The notes below the pieces were generated by a model. The model saw only the letters and a list, made by a program, of their open reading frames with translations. It searched no databases and was not told the origin of the DNA. Positions 27,179 through 35,794 of a stretch of 64,000 bases of DNA are shown piece by piece (position 1 is the first letter of the stretch; the number at the start of each line of letters is the position of its first letter). The stretch is from contig JAFKLS010000018.1 of NCBI GenBank assembly GCA_017304675.1, positions 62,001 through 126,000 of the forward strand, read 5' to 3'. The position numbers and the translations under genes are program-made. Origin of the DNA: Sphingobacteriia bacterium. Lineage in GTDB: Bacteria > Bacteroidota > Bacteroidia > Chitinophagales > Chitinophagaceae.

Positions 27179-27585
27179 ATAATCTTCTTTTCAACTTTAT
27201 CTTTTTTGTTTCCTTTCTCTTTCAGCAGCCGCTCTATTTCCTGCGTATCGGTTAGTCGCTTTTTCCTTTGTGCACAAAGTCTTTCAAATCCTTTTTCAAA
27301 TTTCCGGGCATTTAGAAGTTGGCTTTTTACAATAGAATACATCTGTTCGAGCTGCTTTATTTTTTCTTCTTCAGAAATTTTCTGTTTGGGTGAAAGAAGA
27401 TCTTTTACTTTTTCTATAAACTGGTTGCCTTGTTTGATTCGTTCACCAAATACAGCAGCGATATAACCATATTCTTTATCAGTAATCAATCCATTTTCTT
27501 TCACCGCTTTTGTGATCTGGTGGAATATGCCTGAAAGCTGCAACACACCATCCGCAATACCTGTCATCATCGTTCCTTTCTGCAT
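27175..27585 (-). CDS. Coiled-coil protein of unknown function in tra operon
   Basis: The protein has 136 residues with no signal peptide. The first half, GIADGVLQLSGIFHQITKAV and YIAAVFGERIKQGNQFIEKV, suggests amphipathic helices. The second half is a Lys/Glu-rich coiled coil (EEEKIKQLEQMYSIVKSQLL and on to GNKKDKVEKKII). It sits between two TraI-like paralogues with a 9-bp gap before and a four-base overlap after. I do not recognise a family. A role in the transfer apparatus is inferred from tight operon placement only. Confidence 0.55.
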   Translation of the reverse strand: MQKGTMMTGIADGVLQLSGIFHQITKAVKENGLITDKEYGYIAAVFGERIKQGNQFIEKVKDLLSPKQKISEEEKIKQLEQMYSIVKSQLLNARKFEKGFERLCAQRKKRLTDTQEIERLLKEKGNKKDKVEKKII

Positions 27586-27593
27586 AGCCTGGA

Positions 27594-28235
27594 TTATTTT
27601 AGGTTATAGATTTTTTGTAAAACATTATCATCACTATGCGCTTTGGTAGCAGCAGCGCCCATTATCTTTACATCAGTAGCGAAACTTTGCGTGAACACAT
27701 ATTTATCAAGCATAGAATTGTAAACGCGGTCAATTCGTTCAATACGTTCAGCATCGGATAACTCGTATTGCCCCGAACTGGTAAGCATAATGAGCTCGGA
27801 AAGATCCTGAGTGCATTCATCCAGCAGGTTTGAGAAAACAGCATAGATATAGTTCATTTGCGAAACACTCAACCTACCGTAAGATGGTGCTCCTGAAACC
27901 AACTTATGGTAACACTGTACAATACTCACCTGCATGGCGACCACAGCTGCTATACGCCCATCTTTCGCAATTATTGGGTTAATAGTTTTCAGCGAACGGA
28001 AAAAAATATTGTGCAGATTAAATTCAATGCTTTTAATATTATTGATCGTTCCCAATCCTTCGGATGCAATGTGATAGCCTTTTCTCAAATAGCCTGTATA
28101 TACCTGAAAGGCTGCGATCTGATCGGCTAGATATTTAAGCTGTGTTTTCTTTTGGCTGAACCATTCGGCAAAATTCTGTGCATGCCCAATGCAACCAACA
28201 AACACCAATACGATTATGAAGATTATTTTTTTCAT
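27594..28235 (-). CDS. TraI-like/TerB-type transfer protein, paralogue 2
   Basis: The protein has 213 residues and a signal peptide (MKKIIFIIVLVFVGCIGHAQ). The helical mature part has the same landmarks as its neighbours: LRKGYHIASEGLGTINNIKS, INPIIAKDGRI, LSVSQMNYIYAVFSNLLDEC and YELSDAERIERIDRVYNSML. Such proteins in Bacteroidota transfer operons are often labelled 'TerB family', although nothing here indicates tellurite resistance. It starts 6 bp after paralogue 1. It is probably a periplasmic, minor structural part of the channel or pilus. Confidence 0.75.
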   Translation of the reverse strand: MKKIIFIIVLVFVGCIGHAQNFAEWFSQKKTQLKYLADQIAAFQVYTGYLRKGYHIASEGLGTINNIKSIEFNLHNIFFRSLKTINPIIAKDGRIAAVVAMQVSIVQCYHKLVSGAPSYGRLSVSQMNYIYAVFSNLLDECTQDLSELIMLTSSGQYELSDAERIERIDRVYNSMLDKYVFTQSFATDVKIMGAAATKAHSDDNVLQKIYNLK

Positions 28236-28241
28236 GCTTGC

Positions 28242-28919
28242 TTATTTAATCCCATACATCCACTTAATCATTTGCGCATCGTTCTCGTCCTTAGCCCTTG
28301 ATAAACTAAGTAGCGAGTTTTGAGTATTAAACCGGTGTAAATCGCTATAACTTTCATCTACCCTCATTGCCACCTGGTTAATCGTTTCCATTCTTTGCGC
28401 ATCACTCATCTGCATGGAAAATGAACGGGTGGCTGTAAGCAATTGATTGATATTTTGTAAAGTGCCGTCCAGTATGCCACCATAAACCTTCGACATATAA
28501 CTGATCTCCCCTGCTGTCAGGTGTGTATCATTACGTAGCAATCCCCAGGCATGATTATACTCGTTCACCAGTTGCGTTTGTCTGGCAATAATTTCCTTGA
28601 TGCGGTGATAATCGGTAATAATTGTTTTTACCTGCCATAGCTCGTTATAAAAGTTGCCATACAAATCTTTTTGCTTTTGCACCCATCCGGCAATCTCATT
28701 CAAATGCAATTGGCTCATGGAATTTTCAACCACCTTTTGTGTGTTCTGCAACCATACCGTATTGTTTTGGAGACGCTGCACCTGCAGATCAATCGCCTTG
28801 ATGACTTTAGTGATCGTCAACTTGATAAGATCACCAATGATAAACTGCGCCGCAGCTTTTCGGATTGGCAGCAAAGAAAGACTGAGAGCCATACATGATA
28901 AAACAAGTATCCTTTTCAT
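28242..28919 (-). CDS. traI: Conjugative transfer protein TraI-like, paralogue 1
   Basis: From ATG 28919 the product is about 225 residues with a signal peptide (MKRILVLSCMALSLSLLP...AAAQ). It is helical and coiled-coil rich (VQRLQNNTVWLQNTQKVVEN), with LTAGEISYMSKVYGGILDGT and MQMSDAQRMETINQVAMRV shared with the two paralogues. Length and composition fit Bacteroides TraI, a periplasmic component. A longer reading from 28958 would overlap the upstream lipoprotein gene and lacks a signal peptide at its end, so it is rejected. Confidence 0.78.
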   Translation of the reverse strand: MKRILVLSCMALSLSLLPIRKAAAQFIIGDLIKLTITKVIKAIDLQVQRLQNNTVWLQNTQKVVENSMSQLHLNEIAGWVQKQKDLYGNFYNELWQVKTIITDYHRIKEIIARQTQLVNEYNHAWGLLRNDTHLTAGEISYMSKVYGGILDGTLQNINQLLTATRSFSMQMSDAQRMETINQVAMRVDESYSDLHRFNTQNSLLSLSRAKDENDAQMIKWMYGIK

Positions 28920-28929
28920 GAATTTATTT

Positions 28930-29319
28930 TTATCTGATTTTATCGAATTTGCTTGCACCTATGTAAAGGCAATCACCGGCAGGTGAAAAAGAAAAAACCT
29001 TTCCTTTTCGCTGTTCAACCAGTTGTCTCGTATCCGTATGATAAAGTGCCGTCCATGCTTCTGAAACATTTTTTACTGATTGCAGCTTGCCATCCCTGAC
29101 AGGTAAATAAGTAATGTGATGTTCGACTTTATAGGTTACTGCCTCATCCGTTAGAACAGTGATGAATAGTGTGTCATTCCCTCTTGCATATTCCTGGTCA
29201 AACGCGTGGACATATACACCCGGAATTTGTAAGGCAGCTTTTCTTTCAATAGAATGACAGCTATTCAACAACCCAAAAGCGATAAGTATCAGACCAGCAA
29301 TTAAGAACGGATTTCTCAT
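28930..29319 (-). CDS. Small lipoprotein of the tra operon
   Basis: The protein has 129 residues and a lipoprotein signal ending GLLNSC (Cys about 21). The mature part has a beta-rich look: GVYVHAFDQEYARGNDTLFI, VTYKVEHHITYLPVRDGK, AWTALYHTDTRQLVEQRKGK and FSFSPAGDCLYIGASKFDKI. It overlaps the traG stop by four bases. Small lipoproteins at this place are common in Bacteroidota transfer operons and might help with surface exclusion or assembly, but no family with a known role is recognised. Confidence 0.65.
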   Translation of the reverse strand: MRNPFLIAGLILIAFGLLNSCHSIERKAALQIPGVYVHAFDQEYARGNDTLFITVLTDEAVTYKVEHHITYLPVRDGKLQSVKNVSEAWTALYHTDTRQLVEQRKGKVFSFSPAGDCLYIGASKFDKIR

Positions 29320-31787
29320 ATGATTTGTTTTTGATCTTTAATAAGCATTTCAATCCCTATAGCCATGTCACCATACTTTTCTGCATACTCCATCACTTTC
29401 ATTTTTTCCTTCTCTTCTGTGGTGTAGGTAAAGTATTCTTCCGGTGATAGTTCATTACGGTACACTTTCATCAGTTGACCGCCGAGATCAAGAAAGACTT
29501 CCCGGTATCTCTTGCCCGGCTCGTTATTCCTGTTCACAGATAACAGAATAGACTTTCCTTTATCCGACAAGCCCAATACAGCCTGCAATACATCAAACTT
29601 GTTCAGGAACTTGCGCATATCCATCAGTATCTTGATATCCGCATTATTGATGATGGCTTCCTTGATGATCGGTGATGAAATAAGATCATCAATTTCCTGT
29701 GTTACCACTGCTGCAATACCATTGAACTTTCGTACCGTTTTGAAAACGTATTTGATAAATTCCGCCATACCTGATTTGGCAATCGCTTTCCAGGCTTCTT
29801 CAATAACAAGAATTTTCCTGATGCCTTTTAGCTTACGCATCTTAGACACGAACAGTTCCATGATGATAAGTGTTACCACCGGGAAAAGAATCGGGTGGTC
29901 TTTGATATTATCCAATTCAAAAACAATAAACCTTTGATGAAGCAGGTCGAGGTTTTCAGTAGCATTCAACAGGTAATCAAATTCACCACCCTTGTAATAA
30001 GGCCGCAGCACGTACAGGAAATTATCTATATCAAAATCCTTGTCTTTGACCTTGTGCGTCTTCAACACCTGTACATATTCACGCTCCAGGTATTCGTAAA
30101 AACTATTAAAACAAGCGAAGCAATCAGGATTTGCGGCGATGTATTCATAGTAACCCTGTAAAGCATTCGATAAAGCTACATATTCGCTACGGTTAAAACT
30201 TTCGCTTTCCTGTTTCCACAGCGAAACAAGTAATGCCTTCAAGCTTTCTTTCTTTTCTGTATCAACAACCTCACCCGTTGGGAGGTAGAATGGATTGAAC
30301 CGGATCGGTTTTGCTTCAGTGTAAGTAAAGTAATAACCGTTAACCAGTGAACACAACCCTTTATAGCTGCCGCCTATATCTACCGTAACACAATGTGTGC
30401 CCTGGTCATACAGTGATCGCAAAAGATGGTTGACTGCTACAGATTTACCGCCACCGGAACCACCGCACACAAATAAGTTGCGGTTGGTGATCGTTCCTTT
30501 TTCCATTGGCTCATCAAAGAGATCAACGTTGACCGGTCTGCCGGTCAACCGGTCTCCAAACCGGATGCCTTTGGCAGCGCTTTTATACACGCTGTCGCTG
30601 TTCAAAAAACAACTGGCCTGTTCCACAAAAGTTTGCACAGTGTGATCCCTCGGAATATCGGCCGCATTGCCCGGAATACCAGCCCAGTAAAGTTGCGGAC
30701 CGGATACCGTTTCCTGTTTGGCAACTGCATCCATTTGCGCGAACGCCGCCATAACCTGGTCTAACTGTTCCTTTGCTTCCGAATCGTTCGCAGCAATAGT
30801 CATTACATTAAAATGTACCGAACACGGGCGTTTGCTATCCGATAGCATTTCATTTAAATATTCATTGGTCGCATGATGCGACAAAGCATTTTCACGCGAA
30901 TACTTGGTAAGTGCATACAGCCTTTTGTTTTTCCGTTCAAGTCGTTGCCTTGTTTCATTTACATCGCCGAGAACGATATATTGATTATAAATATGATCGG
31001 CAGAAAGTAACATACCGGCATGAGCGGCATAGCCTACAGAGAAAGAAGTCTTATCTGTGCTATAGGCATCGTGACTGATCCGCGAGCTGCAATAAGCAGG
31101 GAAACTTTCACCGTCCGATAAAGTAAAAAATTGGCAGATATCATTACCCACTTTGATTTTATCATCAAAGGCGATATCCTTGATCAATAATTCTTTTTCA
31201 GAAGAAAGTTGAAAAAGATATTTTTCAATCCACCCTGCTTTTTGATGGTCGCTGCATAATTCACTGTTGAACAGTCTTTGTAACGGAACACCCGCCTCCT
31301 GCATCAATCGTTTAAACTGGCTTACCTGCATTTCCCATGTTTGCAATGCAATAAGTGAAATGGTTTGCCTGGGAACAATGGAACGTTGTAATAAACTGTT
31401 AAAGGCAGAACTGGCAACTCTTCGATTAGACGCTTGTAAAGTCAGGCTGATATAACAATCATGCTGGTAGTATTCCCTGCCATTGAAAAAACAGTTGCTG
31501 GCTTTACTTAAAAAAGACAACTCACCATCATCCTCACCATGAAACACTTTTTTTCGGAATATATCCTGTTGTAGAAAAATGGTTCCGTACGGCAACGACT
31601 TGATGGCCTTGATGCGCCCCTGGTTTAATGCCTCATACTCTTGGGCAGATCTTGTCAGTCCTTCAGGATAAAACGCTTTGAATACAACGGTAATGTCACC
31701 ATTGCCAGACAAGATGCAATCATGCTCCACGCACAAACTCAATATTTCCTCAAATTTTCTTTGCATAACGCTTTTCTTGAATGGCAA
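29316..31787 (-). CDS. traG: Conjugation ATPase TraG (VirB4-like)
   Basis: This 823-residue ATPase has Walker A CGGSGGGKS at about residues 441-449 and Walker B RKILVIEEAWKAI at about 670. Conserved VVTQEIDDLISSPIIKEAII and ADIKILMDMRKFLNKFD follow, as in VirB4/TraC ATPases. The N-terminal half is the VirB4 protein-interaction region. It energises channel and pilus assembly at the inner membrane. It must not be confused with the coupling ATPase VirD4/MobC, which is not seen here. It overlaps traF by up to 49 bp; an inner start at ATG 31766 shortens this to 28 bp. Confidence 0.95.
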   Translation of the reverse strand: MPFKKSVMQRKFEEILSLCVEHDCILSGNGDITVVFKAFYPEGLTRSAQEYEALNQGRIKAIKSLPYGTIFLQQDIFRKKVFHGEDDGELSFLSKASNCFFNGREYYQHDCYISLTLQASNRRVASSAFNSLLQRSIVPRQTISLIALQTWEMQVSQFKRLMQEAGVPLQRLFNSELCSDHQKAGWIEKYLFQLSSEKELLIKDIAFDDKIKVGNDICQFFTLSDGESFPAYCSSRISHDAYSTDKTSFSVGYAAHAGMLLSADHIYNQYIVLGDVNETRQRLERKNKRLYALTKYSRENALSHHATNEYLNEMLSDSKRPCSVHFNVMTIAANDSEAKEQLDQVMAAFAQMDAVAKQETVSGPQLYWAGIPGNAADIPRDHTVQTFVEQASCFLNSDSVYKSAAKGIRFGDRLTGRPVNVDLFDEPMEKGTITNRNLFVCGGSGGGKSVAVNHLLRSLYDQGTHCVTVDIGGSYKGLCSLVNGYYFTYTEAKPIRFNPFYLPTGEVVDTEKKESLKALLVSLWKQESESFNRSEYVALSNALQGYYEYIAANPDCFACFNSFYEYLEREYVQVLKTHKVKDKDFDIDNFLYVLRPYYKGGEFDYLLNATENLDLLHQRFIVFELDNIKDHPILFPVVTLIIMELFVSKMRKLKGIRKILVIEEAWKAIAKSGMAEFIKYVFKTVRKFNGIAAVVTQEIDDLISSPIIKEAIINNADIKILMDMRKFLNKFDVLQAVLGLSDKGKSILLSVNRNNEPGKRYREVFLDLGGQLMKVYRNELSPEEYFTYTTEEKEKMKVMEYAEKYGDMAIGIEMLIKDQKQII

Positions 31788-32068
31788 TGAATGACAGTAG
31801 GAATTTTACGGGCAGCCATTTTTCTCATCAAGCCATATTGCCCGTACTTGTTATTGAGGCGGTATACATACACAAACACAAAACCTCCAAGACCGGCAGC
31901 AATAGCAACACATATATAGGCATTGATACCGCAGATATACAACACGGCGAATAAGATCAACACAGCCACAAGCCCGCCGCCGAGATACCAGATATATTGT
32001 GCACGCAGCCCTTTAAACTCGATGCTGGCGTTAATGCCTTTATTGATATGGTAAACCATGTTTGACAT
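31739..32068 (-). CDS. traF: Conjugative transfer protein TraF (VirB3-like)
   Basis: The protein has 109 residues with two transmembrane helices (about 25-45, YIWYLGGGLVAVLILFAVLYI; 50-70, YICVAIAAGLGGFVFVYVY). The motifs INKGINASIEFKGLRAQYIW and GQYGLMRKMAARKIP are typical of the DUF4133/TraF family. It is the inner-membrane VirB3-like partner of TraG. Gene order E-F-G is the conserved Bacteroides one. The stop overlaps traG. Confidence 0.92.
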   Translation of the reverse strand: MSNMVYHINKGINASIEFKGLRAQYIWYLGGGLVAVLILFAVLYICGINAYICVAIAAGLGGFVFVYVYRLNNKYGQYGLMRKMAARKIPTVIHCHSRKALCKENLRKY

Positions 32069-32069
32069 A

Positions 32070-32384
32070 CTATAACCCGAAGAAGGATTTTAAAATAGTA
32101 GCCACCACTACAAGGAACACACAGGAACCAAACCAGGCTGCGGCAGTACTACCCGTATCAGGGTGGCCATGTGACCATTTCTGATAAACACGTACAGCCC
32201 CAACTAATCCAAGAATGGCGCCGATGGCATACATCAGGTTGCAACCCGCATCGAAATAACTTTTCACTTTACTGGTGGCTTCATTGATGCCGGCATTACC
32301 ATCAGGCGTTTGCGCTAGCACCATACATCTTATTGTTACAAGAATCAACAACAGTAATCCGATTTTCAAGCACTTCAGTTTCAT
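32070..32384 (-). CDS. traE: Conjugative transfer protein TraE (VirB2-like pilin)
   Basis: The protein has 104 residues: a signal peptide (GLLLLILVTIRCMVLAQ) and two further hydrophobic segments (LMYAIGAILGLVGAVRVYQKW; AAWFGSCVFLVVVATILKSFF). The sequence WSHGHPDTGSTAAAWFGSCVF is characteristic of the DUF4134/TraE family, equivalent to VirB2 pilin. It ends two bases before traF. It is the first recognisable gene of the transfer operon; the 186-bp gap upstream may hold its promoter. Confidence 0.92.
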   Translation of the reverse strand: MKLKCLKIGLLLLILVTIRCMVLAQTPDGNAGINEATSKVKSYFDAGCNLMYAIGAILGLVGAVRVYQKWSHGHPDTGSTAAAWFGSCVFLVVVATILKSFFGL

Positions 32385-32570
32385 ACTTCACTTTTTATTT
32401 GAGAGAATAATAGTTTTATTAAAACTCCATCCCGTTACTCCTGTCCAACGCACTTGTTTTTCCTGCCTTCACAGGATGGAGCTATCATCACCGTCTTATG
32501 CGCATATTGCAGGCACACGTTTCTATTGTTAGCGATAAGACAGTAAAGAGTTGAATCATAATATTGCTAA

Positions 32571-33020
32571 TTACGTCCAGCAAGCCAGCATTTCTTCCGC
32601 GCTGAAATGCAGTCCGCATTTATTTTCTGCCTCTATACAGATCAGGTGATTGATAGATGCCTGGTATGCTGAATTTTTAAGAGTAGAATATTTTTGCAGC
32701 AAACGATGAAGTGCATCTAATACCTGTTCCTTATCTGCTTTGTCAGTGTTCAGTTGCAAAAGCATCGCATTTAATTCATCCACCAGGTCATGCACCAAAG
32801 GAAACTGATCATTTGCATTTTGATTTGATTCAGGAATGGCTAAGGACTGGTCAAACAGGCTTGTTAGGTCCGGAGTTTGTTTAAAGGAATGCGCCTGTTT
32901 TGCAGGTTTTAATAATGTGTTTTTTTTAAAGAAAAACAGAAACCATACAGATATGTAGTAGAGTAACATAATACCCACACTGTAATACAGATAGATAGAA
33001 AAACTTAGATACATCAACAT
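32571..33020 (-). CDS. Membrane-anchored protein of unknown function, tra-proximal
   Basis: The protein has 149 residues. A strongly hydrophobic first 30 residues (YLYYSVGIMLLYYISVWFLFFF) precede a basic stretch and a soluble, helical part (LVHDLVDELNAMLLQLNTD, VLDALHRLLQKYSTLKNSAY). It ends with two Cys (CIEAENKCGLHF). It lies upstream of traE on the same strand, where traA-D-like genes stand in Bacteroides elements, but I see no similarity to them. Its place makes it probably part of the element. The function is unknown. Confidence 0.55.
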   Translation of the reverse strand: MLMYLSFSIYLYYSVGIMLLYYISVWFLFFFKKNTLLKPAKQAHSFKQTPDLTSLFDQSLAIPESNQNANDQFPLVHDLVDELNAMLLQLNTDKADKEQVLDALHRLLQKYSTLKNSAYQASINHLICIEAENKCGLHFSAEEMLACWT

Positions 33021-33218
33021 AACACTTGTTTTTTAGGTTCACAAAATCTTGGCTTGCATATCTTATAAGCAGTTGATGAATTGGTTTTCTTTGCTGATGT
33101 AAAGCTACGTCAGGTATAGAGGGAGCTGCTTGTACTATGACAACGAATAAAAATGAATTATTGATTTATTTTTATTGCAGGAAATTGATTGTTGTTTTTT
33201 TATAAGCATAAACCAACA

Positions 33219-33252
33219 ATAAATAAAAAAACGCCCGCAAGCGTTTTCTTAT
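33219..33252 (-). terminator. Terminator after Crp-family gene
   Basis: On the minus strand AAAACGC and GCGTTTT enclose a short loop and are followed by a T-rich tract, with flanking AATAAATAA/TTATTTATT adding to the stem. It follows the stop codon at 33253 at once. The rest of the 232-bp gap 33021-33252 shows nothing recognisable. Confidence 0.75.
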
Positions 33253-33822
33253 TTATTGTTCAAATTCGTGTTTGCATCGGGAAAGATAGGCGGGCGTTAG
33301 TCCGAGATATCCTGCAAGATATTTATCCGGTATGCTTGCATCGAGATACCGCGGAAAATATTCCATCAACTTCTGATAACGCTGATCCTTACTATAGTGC
33401 ATGATTAAGCGGTGCTTCTCTGCAATACAATAGTATTCCTGGCAGATCACACGGCCATTGATATTAAAATCTTTGAATTGTCCATAAATATCATTTAACT
33501 GATCATAGGTAATAGACCATACAACAGAATCTCGTATCGCTTCGATACATTGACCACTGTTCACTCGTTTAAAAAAACTTTCAACAGAGATCACAATATC
33601 ACCCGGCATACTAAACCATGTGATGTATTCTTTGTCTTCGTGCATTTGATACATTTTAAGCAGGCCTGATTCCACCCAACTGATTTTATCGCAGCGATCA
33701 CCCATTTTCAAAAGGCATTTATTGGCGAATATTTTTGTTGGCTTTAACCATTCTGTAATCAGTTGCTGAGCTTTGGCATCCAGTGGATGCACCATATTTA
33801 AAAAGTCTAATAGTGGTTTCAT
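33253..33822 (-). CDS. Crp/Fnr-family transcription regulator
   Basis: From ATG 33822, one base after the upstream stop, the product is 189 residues. The cyclic-nucleotide-binding-like beta-roll (about 20-110) has KMGDRCDKISWVESGLLKMY and EYITWFSMPGDIVISVESFF. A linker helix leads to a C-terminal helix-turn-helix (PDKYLAGYLGLTPAYLSRCK). Many Bacteroidota members of this type lack the residues needed to bind cAMP, and no Fnr cysteines are seen, so the effector is unknown. It is coupled to the small membrane protein upstream. Confidence 0.9.
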   Translation of the reverse strand: MKPLLDFLNMVHPLDAKAQQLITEWLKPTKIFANKCLLKMGDRCDKISWVESGLLKMYQMHEDKEYITWFSMPGDIVISVESFFKRVNSGQCIEAIRDSVVWSITYDQLNDIYGQFKDFNINGRVICQEYYCIAEKHRLIMHYSKDQRYQKLMEYFPRYLDASIPDKYLAGYLGLTPAYLSRCKHEFEQ

Positions 33823-33823
33823 A

Positions 33824-34201
33824 TCACGATTGTTGTATGCCAATTATTTTCTTTACCACAAATATTGAAATCATAACAAACAACACCAATGTCAGCAAAG
33901 GAGCCCCTTCCCGGAAAACGGATGCATTCATAAAATGCTGCGATGAAAAAAAGAAAACAAGCAACGATGCAACCATCAATATGAGGCCCGTCAACTGCAG
34001 ATACCCTTTCGCCGGGATAAACAGGCTCACCAGGGTAACAACAATTGCTACCATGCCGATAAGGGCATAAGCATATGCTTCGAAAAAAGCATGGTATAGG
34101 AAGAAGATAAACGGGCCTCCGAAATAGGGACTGCCTACCAGCAGGAAGCAGAAACTAATGATCTGCATAAGAGGATGGGAAAGCCATTGAATGATTTTCA
34201 T
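33824..34201 (-). CDS. Four-helix membrane protein
   Basis: The protein has 125 residues with about four transmembrane segments (IISFCFLLVGSPYFGGPFIFF; YALIGMVAIVVTLVSLFIPA; LTGLILMVASLLVFFFSS; LLTLVLFVMISIFVVKKII). No family signature is seen. It is directly followed by the Crp-family gene, so regulator and membrane protein are coupled. It may be a sensor or transport helper or unrelated; the sequence does not tell. Confidence 0.6.
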   Translation of the reverse strand: MKIIQWLSHPLMQIISFCFLLVGSPYFGGPFIFFLYHAFFEAYAYALIGMVAIVVTLVSLFIPAKGYLQLTGLILMVASLLVFFFSSQHFMNASVFREGAPLLTLVLFVMISIFVVKKIIGIQQS

Positions 34202-34218
34202 AAGGTGATTTTTTTAGA

Positions 34219-35499
34219 TTAATTACAAGGCCCATGACTGCCGCCGCCATAAGCTTTATTACCATTGGTTTGAATATTAGATGCCCCTGCCATTTGCATA
34301 TTCTGTAATTGATTGTATAAGCCCTGTGGCGTATTGCTGCCTCCCTGTATACCGAAACCGGGTATCTGGTATTTGGGAATGCTCAGGTTGCCTCCTGCTG
34401 CATTAAACACATTCAACGCAAAATCTGTGCAATTAAAACTGGCAACATTATAATCGAACGAACTGAAGGTTTGTACGGCATTCAACGCAGCCTGGAACTG
34501 TGAAGCACTTAAGGAAATCGTATAACGTGCATTGTATTCATGCCCTGCATCATCCGCCATCTTGGAAGCGATATTACCACCCGTTACCACTTTCCAGGAA
34601 CTGTTGGGATAAAAACCAATATTCTGTTCAATAAGCCCTCCGTTACCCGATTTATACAGCTCAATATAAGTATGGCCGGGAGAAGCATCATTCCAGTTAA
34701 AGAATTGAGAAGGATCACTATCCACTGGTATATCGGTTGCAATGGTGATGGTGAAAGTGGAGCCGGCATCCGGTATGGTGCCGAAGCAGTTCAGGTATTT
34801 TTTAGTGTCGATGGCTGTTTTGGATTCAGGGTATTCCATATCTATGCGTATCGCAGCCGTAGTACTACCGCCGCCGCCATCACCCGGCATAAAATAATCC
34901 CCACCACCATAACCACCACCACCGCCTGAACCCAGCAGGGCTGTTAAACTGTACCATTGTGTCCAGCTGATACCGCCATCGTTGTAAATAGTAGCATATA
35001 CAATTACTTCCGGCAATTCTCCCCCGTCTATTTCTGGTTCGGCAGCCTGCATCATGACAACAGAGTTGTTCACCTGAACCGGGCTGGACTGCTTTTGAAG
35101 ATGGCCGTTCACAATGACCCTGCTGGTAAGCGCATTGCCCGATAAAGTGCGGTAATGGATTTGCCTGTTAAAAGAAAAAGAACCTGGTACAGCCTGTTCT
35201 ATACAGACCTGCCTGCCTTGCTGAATATGGCCTGCAGCATCGGTTTGCACAATAACAAAATCGGTTGCGATGCTTTTGCCCCTGAACGGTATACGCAGGA
35301 AATGCAGGTGAGCACTATCAACATGGGTTTGTTTGGAGTGAAAGAAATCTAAGCTGGCATATTGTTCCGCAGGCAGGCTGTCTTTAAGTGCAACGCTAAC
35401 CTGTTGCACATAGGGGTCGGAAACTAAATCAGGCAATTCATTTTTACGGCAGGCGGCAAACAGGATAGTTGTTGCAACCATTAATAGTGCTTTTTTCAT
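34219..35499 (-). CDS. Lipoprotein with possible NlpC-like (permuted) domain
   Basis: The protein has 426 residues and a lipoprotein signal ending LFAAC (Cys 17). The N-terminal domain (about 18-170) is unremarkable. A linker of about 25 residues is nearly all Gly and Ser. The C-terminal domain (about 215-400) has SPGHTYIELYKS and FNCTDFALNVFNAAGG. A His-containing motif before an Asn-Cys-Thr motif is the pattern of permuted NlpC/P60-like (DUF4105-type) hydrolases, so an amidase or peptidase activity is possible but unproven. It lies 17 bp upstream of the membrane protein gene on the same strand. Confidence 0.5.
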   Translation of the reverse strand: MKKALLMVATTILFAACRKNELPDLVSDPYVQQVSVALKDSLPAEQYASLDFFHSKQTHVDSAHLHFLRIPFRGKSIATDFVIVQTDAAGHIQQGRQVCIEQAVPGSFSFNRQIHYRTLSGNALTSRVIVNGHLQKQSSPVQVNNSVVMMQAAEPEIDGGELPEVIVYATIYNDGGISWTQWYSLTALLGSGGGGGYGGGDYFMPGDGGGGSTTAAIRIDMEYPESKTAIDTKKYLNCFGTIPDAGSTFTITIATDIPVDSDPSQFFNWNDASPGHTYIELYKSGNGGLIEQNIGFYPNSSWKVVTGGNIASKMADDAGHEYNARYTISLSASQFQAALNAVQTFSSFDYNVASFNCTDFALNVFNAAGGNLSIPKYQIPGFGIQGGSNTPQGLYNQLQNMQMAGASNIQTNGNKAYGGGSHGPCN

Positions 35500-35794
35500 A
35501 GTATTGATTATTTGGTTAAAAAACCGGCCTGTTTCCTAACACAACCAATACTGCCGAAGCAATCCATATGAACCGAGCTATAAGATGCAATCAAGAAATA
35601 TGCCAGCGGAACAGCCAACAGCAATAGCAGCCCCAAAAATTGCACTTATCCGGGTTGATAACAGCAATAAAGTATTGTAAATTAATTTTTTAATATAAGA
35701 TTTAATTTTTCTGTATTATTTTTCATAAAACGGAAAAATACCTTGACCAGCCCTTTTTTCCACATTGCAGCACCCGTTTTAGAATAGTAGGTTT
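35500..35794. other. Intergenic region between divergent genes
   Basis: An AT-rich 295-bp stretch between the minus-strand lipoprotein and the plus-strand amidase unit. It has T-rich tracts (around 35680-35730) fitting promoter DNA, but no motif could be fixed and no RNA gene or repeat was seen. Confidence 0.4.

Larger units (their letters stand above)
18919..33020. mobile_element. Integrative conjugative element or remnant at tRNA-Leu
   Basis: The left boundary is set at the 3' end of tRNA-Leu, followed by a tyrosine integrase. A co-directional block of regulators, a DNA methyltransferase and Bacteroides-type conjugation genes (traN to traE) then runs from 22055 to 32384. The right boundary is not known; 33020 is only the end of the last gene that looks transfer-related. 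I did not find a second copy of the tRNA 3' end, nor genes for a relaxase, coupling ATPase, ParA-like TraA or primase, up to 64 kb. The element may be decayed or rearranged, or may continue outside the window. Confidence 0.8.

Noticed and set aside
27594..28235. Tellurite resistance gene (TerB label)
   Set aside because: The label is often given to such proteins, but the operon context and signal peptide point to conjugative transfer and no other ter genes are near.
29316..31787. TraG as type IV coupling protein
   Set aside because: The name TraG is used for VirD4-like proteins in other systems; here length, Walker context and place after TraE/TraF show a VirB4-like ATPase.
33021..33252. Right attachment site of the element
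   Set aside because: This gap after the last transfer-related gene was read for the tRNA 3' end and for GGCACACA motifs; neither was found, so no attR is called.
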